A DNA stretch of 64,000 nucleotides from Cycas panzhihuaensis (GCA_023213395.1 CM041465.1:192827741-192891740); one strand, 5' to 3'. Positions 48,601 through 62,144 are shown, numbered from the stretch's first letter. Made by a program: numbers and translations. The notes: generated from the letters alone by a model not told the origin.

Positions 48601-50251
48601 CAAAGAGCTTTTGGTGACAATGTTGGGTGGGTCAAGATGCTGTTAAATGTAAATACTTTATCAGCATAAGGGCTTTGGGCATAACTAGCTTTAGAAGATA
48701 GAGATCCATTTAATCAAAAGAGTGTACTAGTGAAATATCCAGTCAAGACTACTCAATTAGTTGGAGGGTGAATGACTTGGAGAGTCTAGTTATTTATGGT
48801 TACACTTGGATTAAATCCACAAGAGAGAAATATGGATAATAAGAGCAAGTTTTATTTGAGATTAGGTTTGTATAGGACATTAAGAAATGTAAAATCTCTT
48901 CAAATTAAGAGTTTTAGGTGAATATTACCAATTTATTCAACAGGTTGTTATGATTTGTCAACCATGTGAATAACTCCTTGAACATTTTAGTAAAGTGTTT
49001 GATATATACTACGATTATATGTCATATATTGAGTTGCTCTTGTGTCCATAATCTACTGTCCATCAATTGAAGCAAAACTATTTATAATTCCAATAGATCT
49101 TAGCATTGGTGAAGGGAATTCATAAGTGATATATCCACATTGAGCTTTAAAGTATCTATGTGATTGGTCAATGGAATTTAATACTGAATATCCCTTAATT
49201 CTTTAAAAATATTCTTGTATAAAACCTACACCACTAAATGATTCTTCACAGTTTCTTCAACATTATAAGCTCCATATTTTGGTTAGAACTTGGCCAACTT
49301 ATAAGTGGCAGTTTTGTAATCTTTTACAAAGTGTCTTTTATAGTTACACCAATTATACATAATAATTTGATTGCCAATCCCTGAAGAGGTACTAGTTTGG
49401 CTTGATTGTCTTAGTTTCTATTGAGGTAACCCTTGGCCTTGAGACTATCGAGGTTGTGACTGAGGGTTTGGTTAATCTTGTATATGAATTTCTATGTTTC
49501 TTCCTCTTCCTCTTACTTAGTTATTTTCTCTTCTATAAGAGGTACCTTGATTCTTTGTATAGCAAGCTTCTTCTTCCACCTCAAAGGCTATATCTAGAAG
49601 AGAGTCAAAGGCTATAAAGTTTGTATCAAAACTCTTACCAAATTCTATGAACTTCTTGGTAAGTGCTTCAAAGTTGAGTGTCTTTAATGTTCTACTAGAT
49701 TGGAGACTTCTAAGTAAGCCTTTATAATCTAGGACATGTAGACTTGATTGGATAAAAAATGCCCAAGTAATATATTGGGTCTTAAAATATTTATTTATTG
49801 ACTATTTTATTGGTTGAAGGAGATTTATTGTCTCATGAGCTCATCCCTTCTATATTTTTAATTTATTTATTTTCAGAATAAGATAAACAAATTCTTAGTC
49901 TGACTTGGTATCAAAGTACTTCTTAATAACTTCAAGGACCTTCCAGGTTATATCATGTTTCTCTTTATCAGTTAAGTTATGCAAGGAGTGATCAATTACC
50001 AACAAAATTCTTGCATAAATCTTTTCATCATCTATCTCCCATTGTAATTTAGTTGTAGCATCTATAAGAGTTGGAGTGGTTCGACTAAAAGCAGGTGTTG
50101 TAGCTATTATAGGTATGATGGGTGTAGGCTGCAAGTAGGCTCTCCAAAGGCCTTTATATTTTATAGTATTTTTAACTTCAGTATATCACAAATCCCAAGT
50201 TTCTTTGCCTTTCAATATATAACTCACGTTATGCTTGAATTAAGATGGCAT
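45683..50251 (-). pseudogene. Element E gag-pol polyprotein, heavily degenerate
   Basis: The gag ATG at 50251 corresponds to that of B at 8902. Gag to about 49330; the knuckle near 49330-49370 has lost Cys residues. The protease box near 49035-49060 is barely recognisable and frame-shifted. Integrase about 48620-47950 has many frameshifts. A 144-residue open linker (47717-47283) is acidic and Ser-rich with duplicated GKAIVE/GKIMVE segments, followed by reverse transcriptase (about 47210-46400, polymerase box FIDD near 46630). RNase H near 45982-45743 keeps HTKHI-like YTKHIS and QVADIFTK. Stop at 45683-45685. Confidence 0.8.
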
Positions 50252-50633
50252 GGTGATGATAAAGAAGTAGAAGAGATGATAGAAGTATATGACACTGACA
50301 CATGTGGCTAGTACACCTAGTGTAGCATGGATGTATAAATAAATATTATGATGAGGAGGTAAGTAATGATTAAGTATTTTTCAACAACTATGAAGAATGA
50401 GTATAAGCAATGATGTAAGAATAAGACCTAATGTAGAGCTGATAAAGAGTGGTGACGTGTCATGCCACTAACCTCTAACTTATGTCCAAATGTAGGTGAG
50501 GTTTCAATGCTTAAGGCTTCTAGTATACGATTAGGACCTTTACCCATGATACGTGCACCTACACTTGGTGATGAAATCTAAGTTATAGTGGAGCCTAAGT
50601 ACTCACAGTCCTTACCCAGTTCACTAGTGAGTA

Positions 50634-50694
50634 TGTTACACACCTGGGCAGTCTTCACTAACACCTCAGGCTTTTGGTGTAATAGTTTGTTATA
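50634..50694 (+). repeat. TRIM1 5' terminal repeat
   Basis: 61 bp. Contains AACACCTCAGGCTTTTGGTG followed by TAA, an imperfect fold-back. Confidence 0.9.
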
Positions 50695-50696
50695 AG

Positions 50697-50708
50697 TGGT
50701 ATCAGAGC
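50697..50708 (+). promoter_or_regulatory. TRIM1 primer-binding site
   Basis: TGGTATCAGAGC, perfect match to the initiator tRNA-Met complement, 2 bases after the repeat. Confidence 0.92.
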
Positions 50709-50860
50709 CAAGGTCATATGTTCGATTCTTAGAGGGGACGACCTTGGAGGGTACGATCTTGGTAGAACACTGGCATAACAATGTTTACCCAGGGCCTAAT
50801 GAGACACAAAATTACTGATAGTGGGTCACTAAGAGTGGGTCATCGGGATGTCGATACCTT

Positions 50861-50873
50861 GTAGGGGAGGTAA
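50861..50873 (+). promoter_or_regulatory. TRIM1 polypurine tract
   Basis: GTAGGGGAGGTAA directly before the second repeat. Confidence 0.8.
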
Positions 50874-50934
50874 TGTTACACACCTAGGCAGTCTTCACTA
50901 ACACCACGAGGTTTTAGTATAACGATTCATTATA
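50874..50934 (+). repeat. TRIM1 3' terminal repeat
   Basis: 61 bp, aligned with 50634-50694 without gaps apart from substitutions. Confidence 0.9.
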
Positions 50935-52484
50935 GAGTAGCTATATACCTCCTTTGAAGAGTCAAATGATACGTGTATATCTGAGGGTTATGACGAATGT
51001 TAAATTGAGTTGATTTTAATCTTGTAGTAATGTTTTAGTTATCCCAGTTAGTTATTAGGAAAATCCTTGAAGAGAGCCTATAGATATGGCTTACCTATCA
51101 CTCCACTAGTATTCTAGTTAAGACCAGATCTAATATGAAACTTACACCTCCCTTAAGGCCCTAACTTCGGCTAATCGTGGTCTATTTCAACCAAAGTTAG
51201 TGTGTGCACAAGTTAAGAATTGATAGTATAAATCGAATGTAATGGGTTCATTTCAGGAAATATGCAAATATGTTTACATTTATGTTACTAAAATGAATTA
51301 GTAATATGTTGATGCTTGCTTCTATGATTTTTTCTTTTAATATATATGCACATGAACAAATATACAAAGATGTTAAGTATAAACACTAAATTTTACTATG
51401 ATCCAGATGTTTTATGATTACAATGAGTTTTTTTTTTTTTTCTTTTACTTTTTCTATTTGAAAAACTCCTCCTTTTTTGTTAAGAAAAAGGAAAAAGAAA
51501 AAACTTAAAATTTTACTTTTAAAGTTAAATTTTAATCAAGAGAGAAAGTATTAAGAAAGTAAGAGGAATCTAAATCTTCTGTCAGAAATTTCTATATGGC
51601 TATGCAAGCATATAAAATGATCAAAACATTTTAACTTGAAATTTCACTCTCTTAGATGATAGATCTCGCTATGGTGAGTTAAAAAGTCTTCTAACAAAAC
51701 TTTTGAAAATGAGCAAAAATAGTCTAAAACTCGTCGAAACTCCTATGAGATTTTCCTTGGTACAAATCTGAATTTTAAAGAAATCTCTCTCTCTAATATA
51801 TCAAATCTAATAAAATTTAACTTGTTAGATTCCTTGAGACTAGATCTACTAAAGACCTTAAGAATTTTTTATATATGTTAAAAGTTTTAAGAAAATTTCT
51901 CAAAAAATCAATCAAATTAGGGATGATCAAACTTCTACTTTTTGAGGCTGATAAAGGTAGAATTTGGAGATGGTATAGATGATAAAAATTTATATCTTTC
52001 TTGGGAATCCATCCCTACAAATTTTTAACTAAAATGGACAACTTTTAATTTTTACCTCTCGTAGAGCTAAACAACCTTTTTCTGAATGGTTTTGGCTTAT
52101 TTCTAACACCTATAAGTAATTAAAAATTTACTCTATAGATTTAAAGCATATATTTTATAACTAAAAATTAATTTATGATGAAAAATCATTAGACTTTCTC
52201 TTAATAAAATTTAAAATTAGCTATAAAGATTGATAAAAAGTTAATTTTTTTTTAGTAGCTTAAAGCTAGAAAACCTTTTTTTGGTTAATAACTTTAATCT
52301 TTAATACACTTGTAAAGGAATAGAGGATATTGAAATATCCTATAAATAAAATACAAGATTTACATGATAAAAAGCTTTTAAATTTTTAAAAATAATAAGT
52401 GCACTCTCAATACTTTACATTAAAGGTGAAGGAGAGGTAAAATGACTCCACACAAGTAGAATAGAGTGTATAGATCCCTTTCTA

Positions 52485-52496
52485 GCTCTGATACCA
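52485..52496 (-). promoter_or_regulatory. Element E primer-binding site
   Basis: Minus strand TGGTATCAGAGC, perfect, 2 bases inside the 5' LTR. Confidence 0.9.
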
Positions 52497-52498
52497 CA

Positions 52499-52809
52499 TG
52501 AATGAAGGAAGGATCTAAGGAATAAATCACTCACATGTATACAATAGTAATGGAGAATAAAAAAGAGATGAAAACAAGATATAAGCAAAGCTTGGAGGTG
52601 AGAATGAATAATAACTTCCTCCTTGAGATCTTGCCTTTTATTATTGAAGATGAGCATTAGGGTTAGGATTTTCCTACCTAATGATATGAACCTAAAATTA
52701 CATCTAAATGCATATAAAGTGTATTTTACTAAGAGACTAATGCTAATAATATGTCTTAAGGTCACTTAATTAATCTACATAAATAAACTCCATATATTAA
52801 CCTCTTTCA
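52499..52809 (-). repeat. Element E 5' LTR
   Basis: 311 bp, TGAATGAAGG...CTTTCA on the plus strand. Confidence 0.9.
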
Positions 52810-53185
52810 AGATCTCCATAAAATATTAGGTAGAAGTAGTAAATATAATTAGATATCTAATAAACTAAAGTCCAACTAAAGCCTTAGATCAAATTATACT
52901 AAAAGAATCTTAGACATGATACAAACTAAATGTAAGTGATTTAAAAATCTTTGAATATCTAGTATTTATTCACATTCTAGATAAATAAAAGATCAAAGCT
53001 TGATTACGAAAGCATGAAATAAATAATAATAGGATATAGTAAAAATTTAAAATCTTATAAATACATAAATCTAAAAACCAACAAGATCTATATAAGTAGA
53101 GATGTATTCAATAAAGATGATATAGTAAAATATCCACTTCCATACCAAGAGATTCAAAAACTATGAAAAATAGTCCTTCCATAAG
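52810..53185 (+). pseudogene. Element F gag-pol, part 2 (integrase C-terminal region)
   Basis: Aligns base by base with the minus strand of element D from about 23770 to 23450, including the GATGTAAGTxATTTAA block and the TTCTAGATAAAT block. Lies between elements E and G. Stops and frameshifts present. Confidence 0.75.
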
Positions 53186-53516
53186 TGTTGGGATTGACCC
53201 CAATGTTGCTGAAGAATCATATACCTAGGGCCCCTCAAAGCCACCTTTGAGCCCCCCTAAGGCACCTAGAGCCTCTTAATAGCCACCTAGAGCCAACACA
53301 AAATTATTAAGGTACGCACATTATTTATTAATATTGTTTGAATATTTGTTGGCCAACATGCAGGTTGGGTGATGGTGCTTTCCACCTCCCCAAAAGTCTA
53401 TTTAAGAGGTGGGAATACCTCCCTAGTGTTTTTTAACATTGCCATTATTTGGAAAGTATTCATTAACTCAAGATGTGCATAATCCAACATCTTGCTCTAC
53501 TCCTTTGAATCCATTA
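53186..53516 (+). repeat. Element G 5' LTR
   Basis: 331 bp, TGTTGGGATTGACC...CCATTA (last dinucleotide TA for CA). A TATA-like TATTTAAG lies at 53399-53406. Contains an imperfect inverted repeat near 53235-53275 (AAGCCACCTTTGAG with GGCACCTAGAGCC). Confidence 0.9.
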
Positions 53517-53518
53517 TT

Positions 53519-53530
53519 TGGTATTAGAGC
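53519..53530 (+). promoter_or_regulatory. Element G primer-binding site
   Basis: TGGTATTAGAGC, one base from the standard site. Confidence 0.9.
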
Positions 53531-54674
53531 CAAAGAGTTAGTTGATAATTGTTTATGCTAATCTAACTCTTCATACATTTGACGAAAGTGCAGTATATAA
53601 CTACTTATTGGATTCCTGGTGAGCCCATCTATCTATTGTAGAAATTAATTTGAAGTTTTGCCTTCTATAAAAGAAGATCTCATCCTCTGAAGTTAATCTT
53701 CTACAAAATTATTACATCTACATATATTTATTTGATATACCTTTTCCAGTATATTTAAAAGATTTGGTTTCATTTGTGGCTCCGTTGTGTGACTATACTC
53801 TTCTGTGATATACTCTTCCATTATATTTAAAAATTTTGGTTTTATTTGTGCCTCTGTTTGCATGACTATTAAAGAAAAAGTTTATACTCCTCTATTTTTT
53901 TGTTCTTGATAAAATTTCTTAGTAGTGATTACAGTACCATTTATTTTCTTTTCTGTGGATTAAAGTTCATTGTCTATCCTCGAGTGGCTCTCCTTTTCTT
54001 CTACGCTACATACGAACCCAGTTTGCTAAATACTTGTAATAAAGTCTAATTTGCTCTGCCAAGAAGACCTCAACATCATATACTAAAATGTTAACAGAAA
54101 TTTCTGACAATGTGAAAAGGTGATCATTAAATTCCCATTAGATTTGAGGCAGGTTCCAAAAGCTTGACACATTTATTACCTGCATTTGAATATTTGAGGT
54201 TGCCTTTATGATTTGATTTCATTAACCGACTGATCCAATCTCATCTCACCTAACTGAACACTAGCTCTTATGTTTGTCTCTGCTCACTCTGAGGAGAACT
54301 AACCTCTCGCTCTGTCTGTCGCCCGTCCCCCTATTATTATTGCCATCATACTAAGCGAAACCCTATTTAGGTGGGAATACTCACCCTATTCAGTGGGTTG
54401 TGCTCATTGTAATTACACCATCTTACTGCCATAGAGCCGCCAATGCCTGTAGATCCACCCAAGTGAGTAATGTGAGCCCTTTGTCAGTATTCTCTATGCC
54501 TCATTACCTTCGTGAATAGACTGGTCTCCATACGAGATTTCACCATTATTCGGGTCGCATTTTTTCTTATATATTTTCACATATATATTATTTGGTATTC
54601 TTGAATATCAATGGCATCCTTCATCTGCGCTACTATTTTTTCAATAATTTTTTTATTTTTTTAATATTTCTTTG

Positions 54675-54722
<48 letters not shown>
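54675..54722. repeat. (AC)n microsatellite with (TA) tail
   Basis: About 20 AC units followed by TATATATATA. Confidence 0.95.
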
Positions 54723-54726
<4 letters not shown>

Positions 54727-56055
54727 GTTATAGTACATGCTGTTGTATATATTAATTATTTTGATCAGCTTCGAGTGATTTCAACTCACGTCTATCAACT
54801 GTTTTACCGTCTACATGATCATGACAACGATGACATTCATTTTTTTATTCACATATATATTTTTATAAAGTTTTTAAAAATTAAATTACATTGGATATAA
54901 TTTGAGATCCGGGTGGGTTTTGGGCTTAAGCCCCCTTTAGTCTTGGCCCTCAGTCTTATGTTCTCTCCATGTGACTCTTAGTTTGTTTATTAGAAGGGGA
55001 TTTTCAACTTTATAAACTTTTTTCCTTTTATTTTATTTATTTATTTTTAAAATTTTCCTTAAAACATAAGGTACTTATTATTTTTTGTAATATCTTCTTG
55101 TTGGGGTATCAATTTCTGACAAAACCTATCTCGTTGAGTCTAGAAATTTGTGGCCTATAGTTTACACTAACTATTTACCATATTTGGAGCTGATTTGACC
55201 TATTTTGAATCAATTTAAATCAATTCTTTTTTTAAAATATTTTTTTAAACTATTAACATAAAAAGCACTTTCAACTATTTTCATTATAACTTTTCTATTT
55301 CATATCAAATTTCAGATATGTTAGTTTCATTAGGAAGGTAATTCATTCATTTTCTAACTGATATAGGTATTTATAAATTTTAAATTTTTCTTGTAGAGTT
55401 TCAAAGCTATCAAAGTTGAAGTACATAAAATCTCCTACTTGATCATTATTCCACATTTTTATACACCATTTCTCAAGTTTGTTGACTCAAAACATATTAA
55501 GCAACTCTTTAAATTATATTTGATTATTTTACATTATTCTATAAGTTTTTTTACTAGTATTTCATGATCTTTTAAGCCTCAGGCTCCCGTTAAGCACCAA
55601 AAAGAGGACCATATCATTTGTACATTAAAATCTTGACCTGTAGGAACCCATTCTTAAAATAATAAGTTTTGTTGAATATATATTTTATTGATCTTTAAAA
55701 TGGTGTAATCTCATCTTAATTTGATATTATTTAGTATAGTTTTGAAGCAGATCAACTTAAGCATTCGATATAATCTAATAGGCTTGTCCTCTTAACCTTT
55801 TAATGAGTTCTTTCTTTTACTTATTCTTATTGATTACTTACAATACATGTTTAAGGCTTTTATTTAATTTTTATATAGTTTCTTTTAAGCTGATTTATAG
55901 CAGAAATTGATCATATACATCTAAAGCAAGTGACAAGCAAGTGGTCCTACAACCTAAAATGAGTATAATTCATTTTTTTGGAAGCTTCTTCTTCATATTT
56001 TTCATCCTTCCAAAGTGAAAAATAAATTAAAAATAAATAAATAAATAAAATAAAT

Positions 56056-56710
<655 letters not shown>

Positions 56711-57911
56711 TTCTAGATTTCTTACATTATATATCTTCATCAAGACAAAAGGATTTCTTGCATTGAAAAAAGTCATTCTTTGCTCAAGTTAAGTGTTCAT
56801 TCATTTGAAAAAATCAAAAGTCTAGAGTTTTTTTTAGTGTTTTTCATCAAGAAGTCTTATTTCAGATCTGCATATTTAAAATATCTTAGTTACTTTCTAA
56901 ATTTGCTCATATAATCATTATATTTCAAAGTATATATGAAATTATATCTTATAAGTTCATCAATTTATTTTAAAGGCATACACTTATTGAAAGTATTTTT
57001 TCATTCATCATTATTGAAATCTTCACTTACTTACTACACTTATAAAAGTTGCATCTAGTTGGTAGTACACTTTACTTTCTAAAGTCATTTTTTACTTTCA
57101 AGGGCATTGCATTTTTTTTAAAGTGATTACTTACATATTTCTTTTAAAAAGTTTATTGTTTATTTTATCTTGCTTAGAGGACATTATATTTCATTCAAGT
57201 TATTTCTTTTTTTTGCATAAAAGGAATATTTTAAAACCCTAAGTAAGATGATATTAATAATTAATTTATTTTTCACATTAAAAAAGGATAATCCTGAATT
57301 GAACCACCATCTTTTTCTAGCCTTATAAGGGGAACGGTTAAGACCCCTAAGGTTACCACCCCGCACATGCTAATCAATCTACTCATATTGGATGAGGACA
57401 ATCATTAACTATCAGGTGTATTTAGTGGTAGGCTAAGGCGTAGAACCTATTACTTTTATGGTGTTTGGAGACCAAGGCTAGACTTGGAGAGGGTGAGTGC
57501 CTTAGTTCGAGAACCTTTACTGCTACATCCTTCACTAGGCATAAGTCTGACGCAGGTGGACCAACAACTCAAGGGGGTATAAAAACCTTCTTAACAGCAT
57601 GTGTATTAAGGTATATAGAGCCTAGCACTCGCGTATTGGTATATTGGGGCCCTATTTTTCTATTTATGAGTAGGCACCACTAGACAAGATAGCAACTGAA
57701 GATTACCCTAGGAGAAACTTAAATTTAGAGCCTAATAGCCTTAATAGGTATTAGTTCACTTATTCAAAACTTTAGGAAAAACCTTGGCTTATACTTGGAA
57801 GTAAATTCCACACTTAATTTTTTTTTTCAAATTCAAATATTTTTTTTGATATTCAAATTCAATTTTTAAAAACTTATTTGTCACCTTTAATCAATAGAAC
57901 TTTAGTTCAAA

Positions 57912-60900
57912 ATGACTTCTAGCTTTGGGAACATGATTATCCCTAAATTTGATAGAAATAATTTTCTAAATTAGAGTAGGAGGATGAGACCCGTCCTCAT
58001 AGCTAATGACATGTGTGAAATTGTGAAGACAAGCTACAACGAATTAGGACAAAATCCATCTGATGTAAAAAAGGCTACCTATATGGAGAATGTGAAGAAA
58101 GATAATGAAGACTTAGCTCTCATCTTCCATACACTAAAAAATCATGTGTTCCCATGAGTTAGTGAATCAGTTAAGTCCAAAGAAGATTGAGACACCTTAC
58201 AGCTAATATATAAAGGAGCAACCTCCTCTAAATTAGAAAACTTAAGGAGCAAGTTTAAAAATTTACGTATGATGCCCAATGAATTAGTAATAGAATTTAT
58301 GACCAACGTCTAAGATATTGTAAACTAAATGAGGTCACTTAGAGATACCCTAACTGAATAAAGGGTGGTTGAAAGGATCCTTAGATGTGTTGGAGCTGTA
58401 AGACATTTTGAAATGGTAGCTACTAATATCAATGTTTCAAAGGATCTAAGCACTCTTAAAGTAGAACAACTTAGTGTCATACTTATATCTATAGAAGAGA
58501 AGCAAAGTGCAAATGAACCTCTAGAACATGCCTTTACTACAAAGGCTCATATTCAATCCAACTCCCAAGCAAAAACCTCAAGGCAAAAGGAATCACCTCC
58601 AAGAAGAAAATGTGAAAATCCTTGAAGGGATACTAAACAAGACCCTCCACAATATCAAGCCCCTCACTAAAAGAGGCAAGGAGGACCCCAACAGCATGAA
58701 GACCCTCCAATAAATACCAATCAAACAAGACAATTTAATAATCATACTTATTGTCTAAATTATCAAGGGAGTTCTCAATCTTCAAGGTCAAATCAGGCAT
58801 ATCGTGACAATAGACCAAGAGACAACCCTCCTTAATCTTATGAGGAAATGAGGAGATCTTTCAATATTTATCATTCTCATCTAAGAAGTAGAAGCCTAAG
58901 TTATGGAAGAAGAGATCCATTGTATTGTACTTATTGCCATAGAAGTGGTCACAATGAAGATAAATGATTATCAAAACATAGACCACCTTCTAAAGGATAT
59001 GTTCCAAATTCATCTAAATCAAAGGTTAATAATAGATTATTTCTATCCAATTTTTCTGCTAAGGAAGAAGATGGCGATAGCTGGTACATCGATTCAAGTT
59101 GCTCAACCCACATGACCCACAAAGAATATTTATTTCAGACCTTGGATAAAAATAGAAAAGGATCCATCATGTTTAGAGATAATACCTCCCATCAATTAGT
59201 TGGGAAAGGTAACATAGCCTTGATGACTGATATTGACAAATATCAACACTTAGATGATGCCTTATATATCCCTTCCCTAAGGAAGAACCTACTATCAGTA
59301 GGATAGATGATGGGACAAGATTACAAGGTGATTTTTAATAATGGTGAATGTGTTATCAAAGATAAAAGGAAAAACAAAGTTATTGTTACTAAAGGAAAAA
59401 TGACTAAGGATCATCTATTTAAGCTTATCCTCACTCTTTCAGATACCTATGCCCTTAGAACTTCAACTACCATGAATAGTGATTTGTGGTATAGAAGGTT
59501 TGGTCTTCTAAACTACAACAACTTGGCTCTTATAGAAAGGTTAGACATGGTTAATGGCTTACCACACATTGATGTCAATAAAAACTTATGTGAGGGATGC
59601 CTTCTTAGTAAACACCATAGAGAAAGTTTTTCAGTTCATAGCCATCAAGCATCTGCCCCTCTTCAACTGATATACATAGATATTTGTGGACTTATGACTA
59701 CTCCCTCCTTAGTAAATACAAAATATTTCCTCACCTTCATTGATGACTTCACAAGGAAGACATGGCTTTTCTTTCTAAGATACAAATTAGATGCTTTTGA
59801 CCACTTTGTTGACTTCAAAACCTTTGTAGAGCGACAAAGTGGATATCATATCCTATCTCTAAGATCAGATAATGGGGGAGAGTTTACATCTAATACTTTC
59901 AAGGATAATTATACCCACCATAAGATTATGAGATAATTCACCACCCCCTACACCCCACAACAAAATAGTATAGCAGAAAGGAAGAATTAAACTATAGTTA
60001 AAATGGTAATATGTATGCTTAAAGATAAGAACTTTGGCCATAAATTTTAGGCTAAAGCAGTTCATACAACTGTCTACTTACTTAATAGATATTCCGCCAA
60101 AGCATTTAGGTGGAAAACTCTAGAAGAAGCATGGATTGGTTATAAACTGAGCATACATCATCTTAGGGTATTTGGATGTCTAGCATATGTCCATATTTCT
60201 GATCAAAGAAGAACCAAGTTGGATGACCATAGTGTCAAATGTATCTTTATTGACTATAGTGATTCTTCTAAATCCTACAAGGTCTATGATCCAAAATTAA
60301 AAAAAGTTATAGTAAGTAGAGATGTCAAGTTTCACGAAGACACCTACTACCAAGATAATCAAGAAAAGAAGAAGGAGATTTCCATTAAATTTGACACATC
60401 ATATAAGTCTAAATATGTGCCTCCTATATGGAGAAGTATCCATGAACCAACTAGGAAGGGAACTTCATCTCAAGCTCCACCATAACAACTACCCAAATGG
60501 GTTCATTACAACTATGACTTGGGAGATATCTTGGATAGCAATATAAGAACCACACATTCACATAGGGTCAACTTTACCCTAATGAGCAAGGTACTTGAAA
60601 CTCATTAGCCTTAAAATATTGCTAAATCTAATTAACATGAATGTTGGCAAAACTCTATGGAAGAGGAATATAAGTCCATTATTAAGAATGATACATGGGA
60701 ACTTATTGACTTACCTCTAAAGAAGAAAACTATTGGCATAAAATGGGTCTATAAAACCAAGTTCCACTCAGATGGCTCCATTAATGAATATAAATCTAGA
60801 TTGGTTGCAAAACCATATGCTCAAAGAGAAGGCATAGATTATATAGAAACATTTTCCCTTATTTTTAGGATAGAATCTGTTCGAATGATGATGAGTTTAG

Positions 60901-62142
60901 CCACCCAAATGAGTTAGAAAGTTTATCAAATAGATGCAAAAAGTTCTTTCCTAAATGGATATATCAAAGAAGACACTTATGTCACTCAACCCCTCAATTT
61001 TGAAGTCAGGGGGGAAGAGAACAAAGTGTACAAATTAAAAAAGACATTATATAGTCTAAAACAAGCACCTAGGGCTTGGTATTCCCACATAAACAAGTAT
61101 TTTAGAGATTAAGGGTTTAAGAGATATCAAGCAGATCTAAACTTATACACTCAAATCAAGGGAAGTCCAATCTTGATTATAGGTCTTTATGTGGATGACC
61201 TAGTCTATACCAGGAATGACTCCCATCTTTTACATCAATTTAAAGATGTTATGTTTAAGGAATTCAAGATAATAGACTTAGGCCTCATGCATTACTTCCT
61301 AGGATTTAAAGTCTAGTAGGACAAACAAGGAATCTTCATCTCTCAATGCAAATATATATTAGATCTACTATAAAGGTTCAAAATGACAAATTGTAAACCA
61401 TTGGCAATCCCAGCAGAAACTATAATCAAATTATCTAAGATGGATGATCTGACTTTGATTGATCTAACTCTCTATAGATAGCTCATTAGCAGCTTAATAT
61501 ATTTGACATCTACATGACTAGATATAACACACTCAATCAGTGCTGTGTTTAGGTTCATGTAGGATCTAAAGACCTCTCATTGGTAAGCTACTAGAGAATC
61601 CTTAGATATCTTAAAGGAACTCTAGACTTTGGGTTATATTACAAAGCGACCTCTAAATTTTAGTTGATTGACTATACAGATTTAGATTAAGTAGGTGATG
61701 TTGATGATAGAAAGTCTACAATGGGTTATGTATTCAGTATAGGATCAACAATAGTAGCTTGGAGTACAAAGAAGTAAAATACCATCTCCTTATCCACAAT
61801 TGAGGTGGAATATAAAGTAGTAGTTGCAGGAGCTTGTGAATCAATATATCTAAGAAGACTTTTACTGGATTTTCAGATTACACAATAAGATCCCACTAGA
61901 ATTTGGTGTGACAATCAAAGCACTATCTAAATAGCCAAAAATTTGGTATTCCATGATATAGCAAAATACATTGAAACTCAACACACTTCATTCAAGAACT
62001 TGTACAAGCAGACGAGATTGTGTTCGCTTATTGAAGCACTGGAGATCAAACAATAGATATTTTTATAAAGGCTTTGGGAAAGATCAAATTCCAGAAGCTT
62101 AAAGAAACTTTGGGAGTCATCCACATTAGGCTTATAGGGTAG
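57912..62142 (+). pseudogene. Element G gag-pol polyprotein, degenerate but nearly in one frame
   Basis: From the ATG at 57912 the frame stays open in register through gag, protease, integrase and most of reverse transcriptase, with only in-frame stops. Frameshifts come near 61590 and 61985, in RNase H. Gag: PKFDRNNF, then KKDNEDL. Zinc knuckle near 58926-58965: C-x2-C-x4-H-x4 followed by TGA where the last Cys belongs. Protease near 59085: WYIDSSCSTHM, Gly of DSG is Ser. Integrase finger near 59490-59600: both His lost (LWY and GLL for LWH and GHL), CEGC kept; the core keeps Asp, Asp and Glu (IDI, SDNGGEF, SIAERK). Reverse transcriptase keeps QIDAKSSFLNG and YVDD (61188-61199). Ends TAG 62140-62142. 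Confidence 0.9.
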
Positions 62143-62144
62143 CA

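Larger units (their letters stand above)
50634..50934 (+). mobile_element. TRIM1: miniature LTR retrotransposon, 301 bp
   Basis: Two direct 61-bp terminal repeats (50634-50694 and 50874-50934), a perfect primer-binding site TGGTATCAGAGC at 50697-50708, a purine run GTAGGGGAGGTAA before the second repeat, and a perfect 5-bp target duplication GAGTA (50629-50633 and 50935-50939). The empty site is present in the element B leader near 9490 (AATGAGTAGATATATACC). The internal 179 bp is non-coding. The repeats start TGTTACA and end TTATA, not the standard CA. Confidence 0.92.
50252..52484 (-). other. Element E 5' leader
   Basis: Non-coding, about 1.9 kb without TRIM1. 50580-51200 aligns with 9430-9770 of element B. 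51430-51500 holds T- and A-rich runs that pair with each other. No reading frame worth naming. Confidence 0.65.
44935..52809 (-). mobile_element. Copia element E, same family as B, inserted in element F
   Basis: LTRs 44935-45235 and 52499-52809, perfect target duplication AGATC (44930-44934 and 52810-52814). Minus-strand order: 5' LTR, primer-binding site, leader, gag-pol, 3' UTR with 57-bp tandem repeat, 3' LTR. Gag, the linker between integrase and reverse transcriptase, RNase H and the leader all align with element B. More decayed than B and carries TRIM1 in its leader. Confidence 0.9.

Noticed and set aside
52415-52765. 116-codon minus-strand open frame
   Set aside because: It lies across the primer-binding site and 5' LTR of element E and has no conserved protein pattern.
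57465-57683. 72-codon plus-strand open frame in the G leader
   Set aside because: No similarity to a known family, no counterpart in element I. More likely open by chance in a G+C-richer segment.
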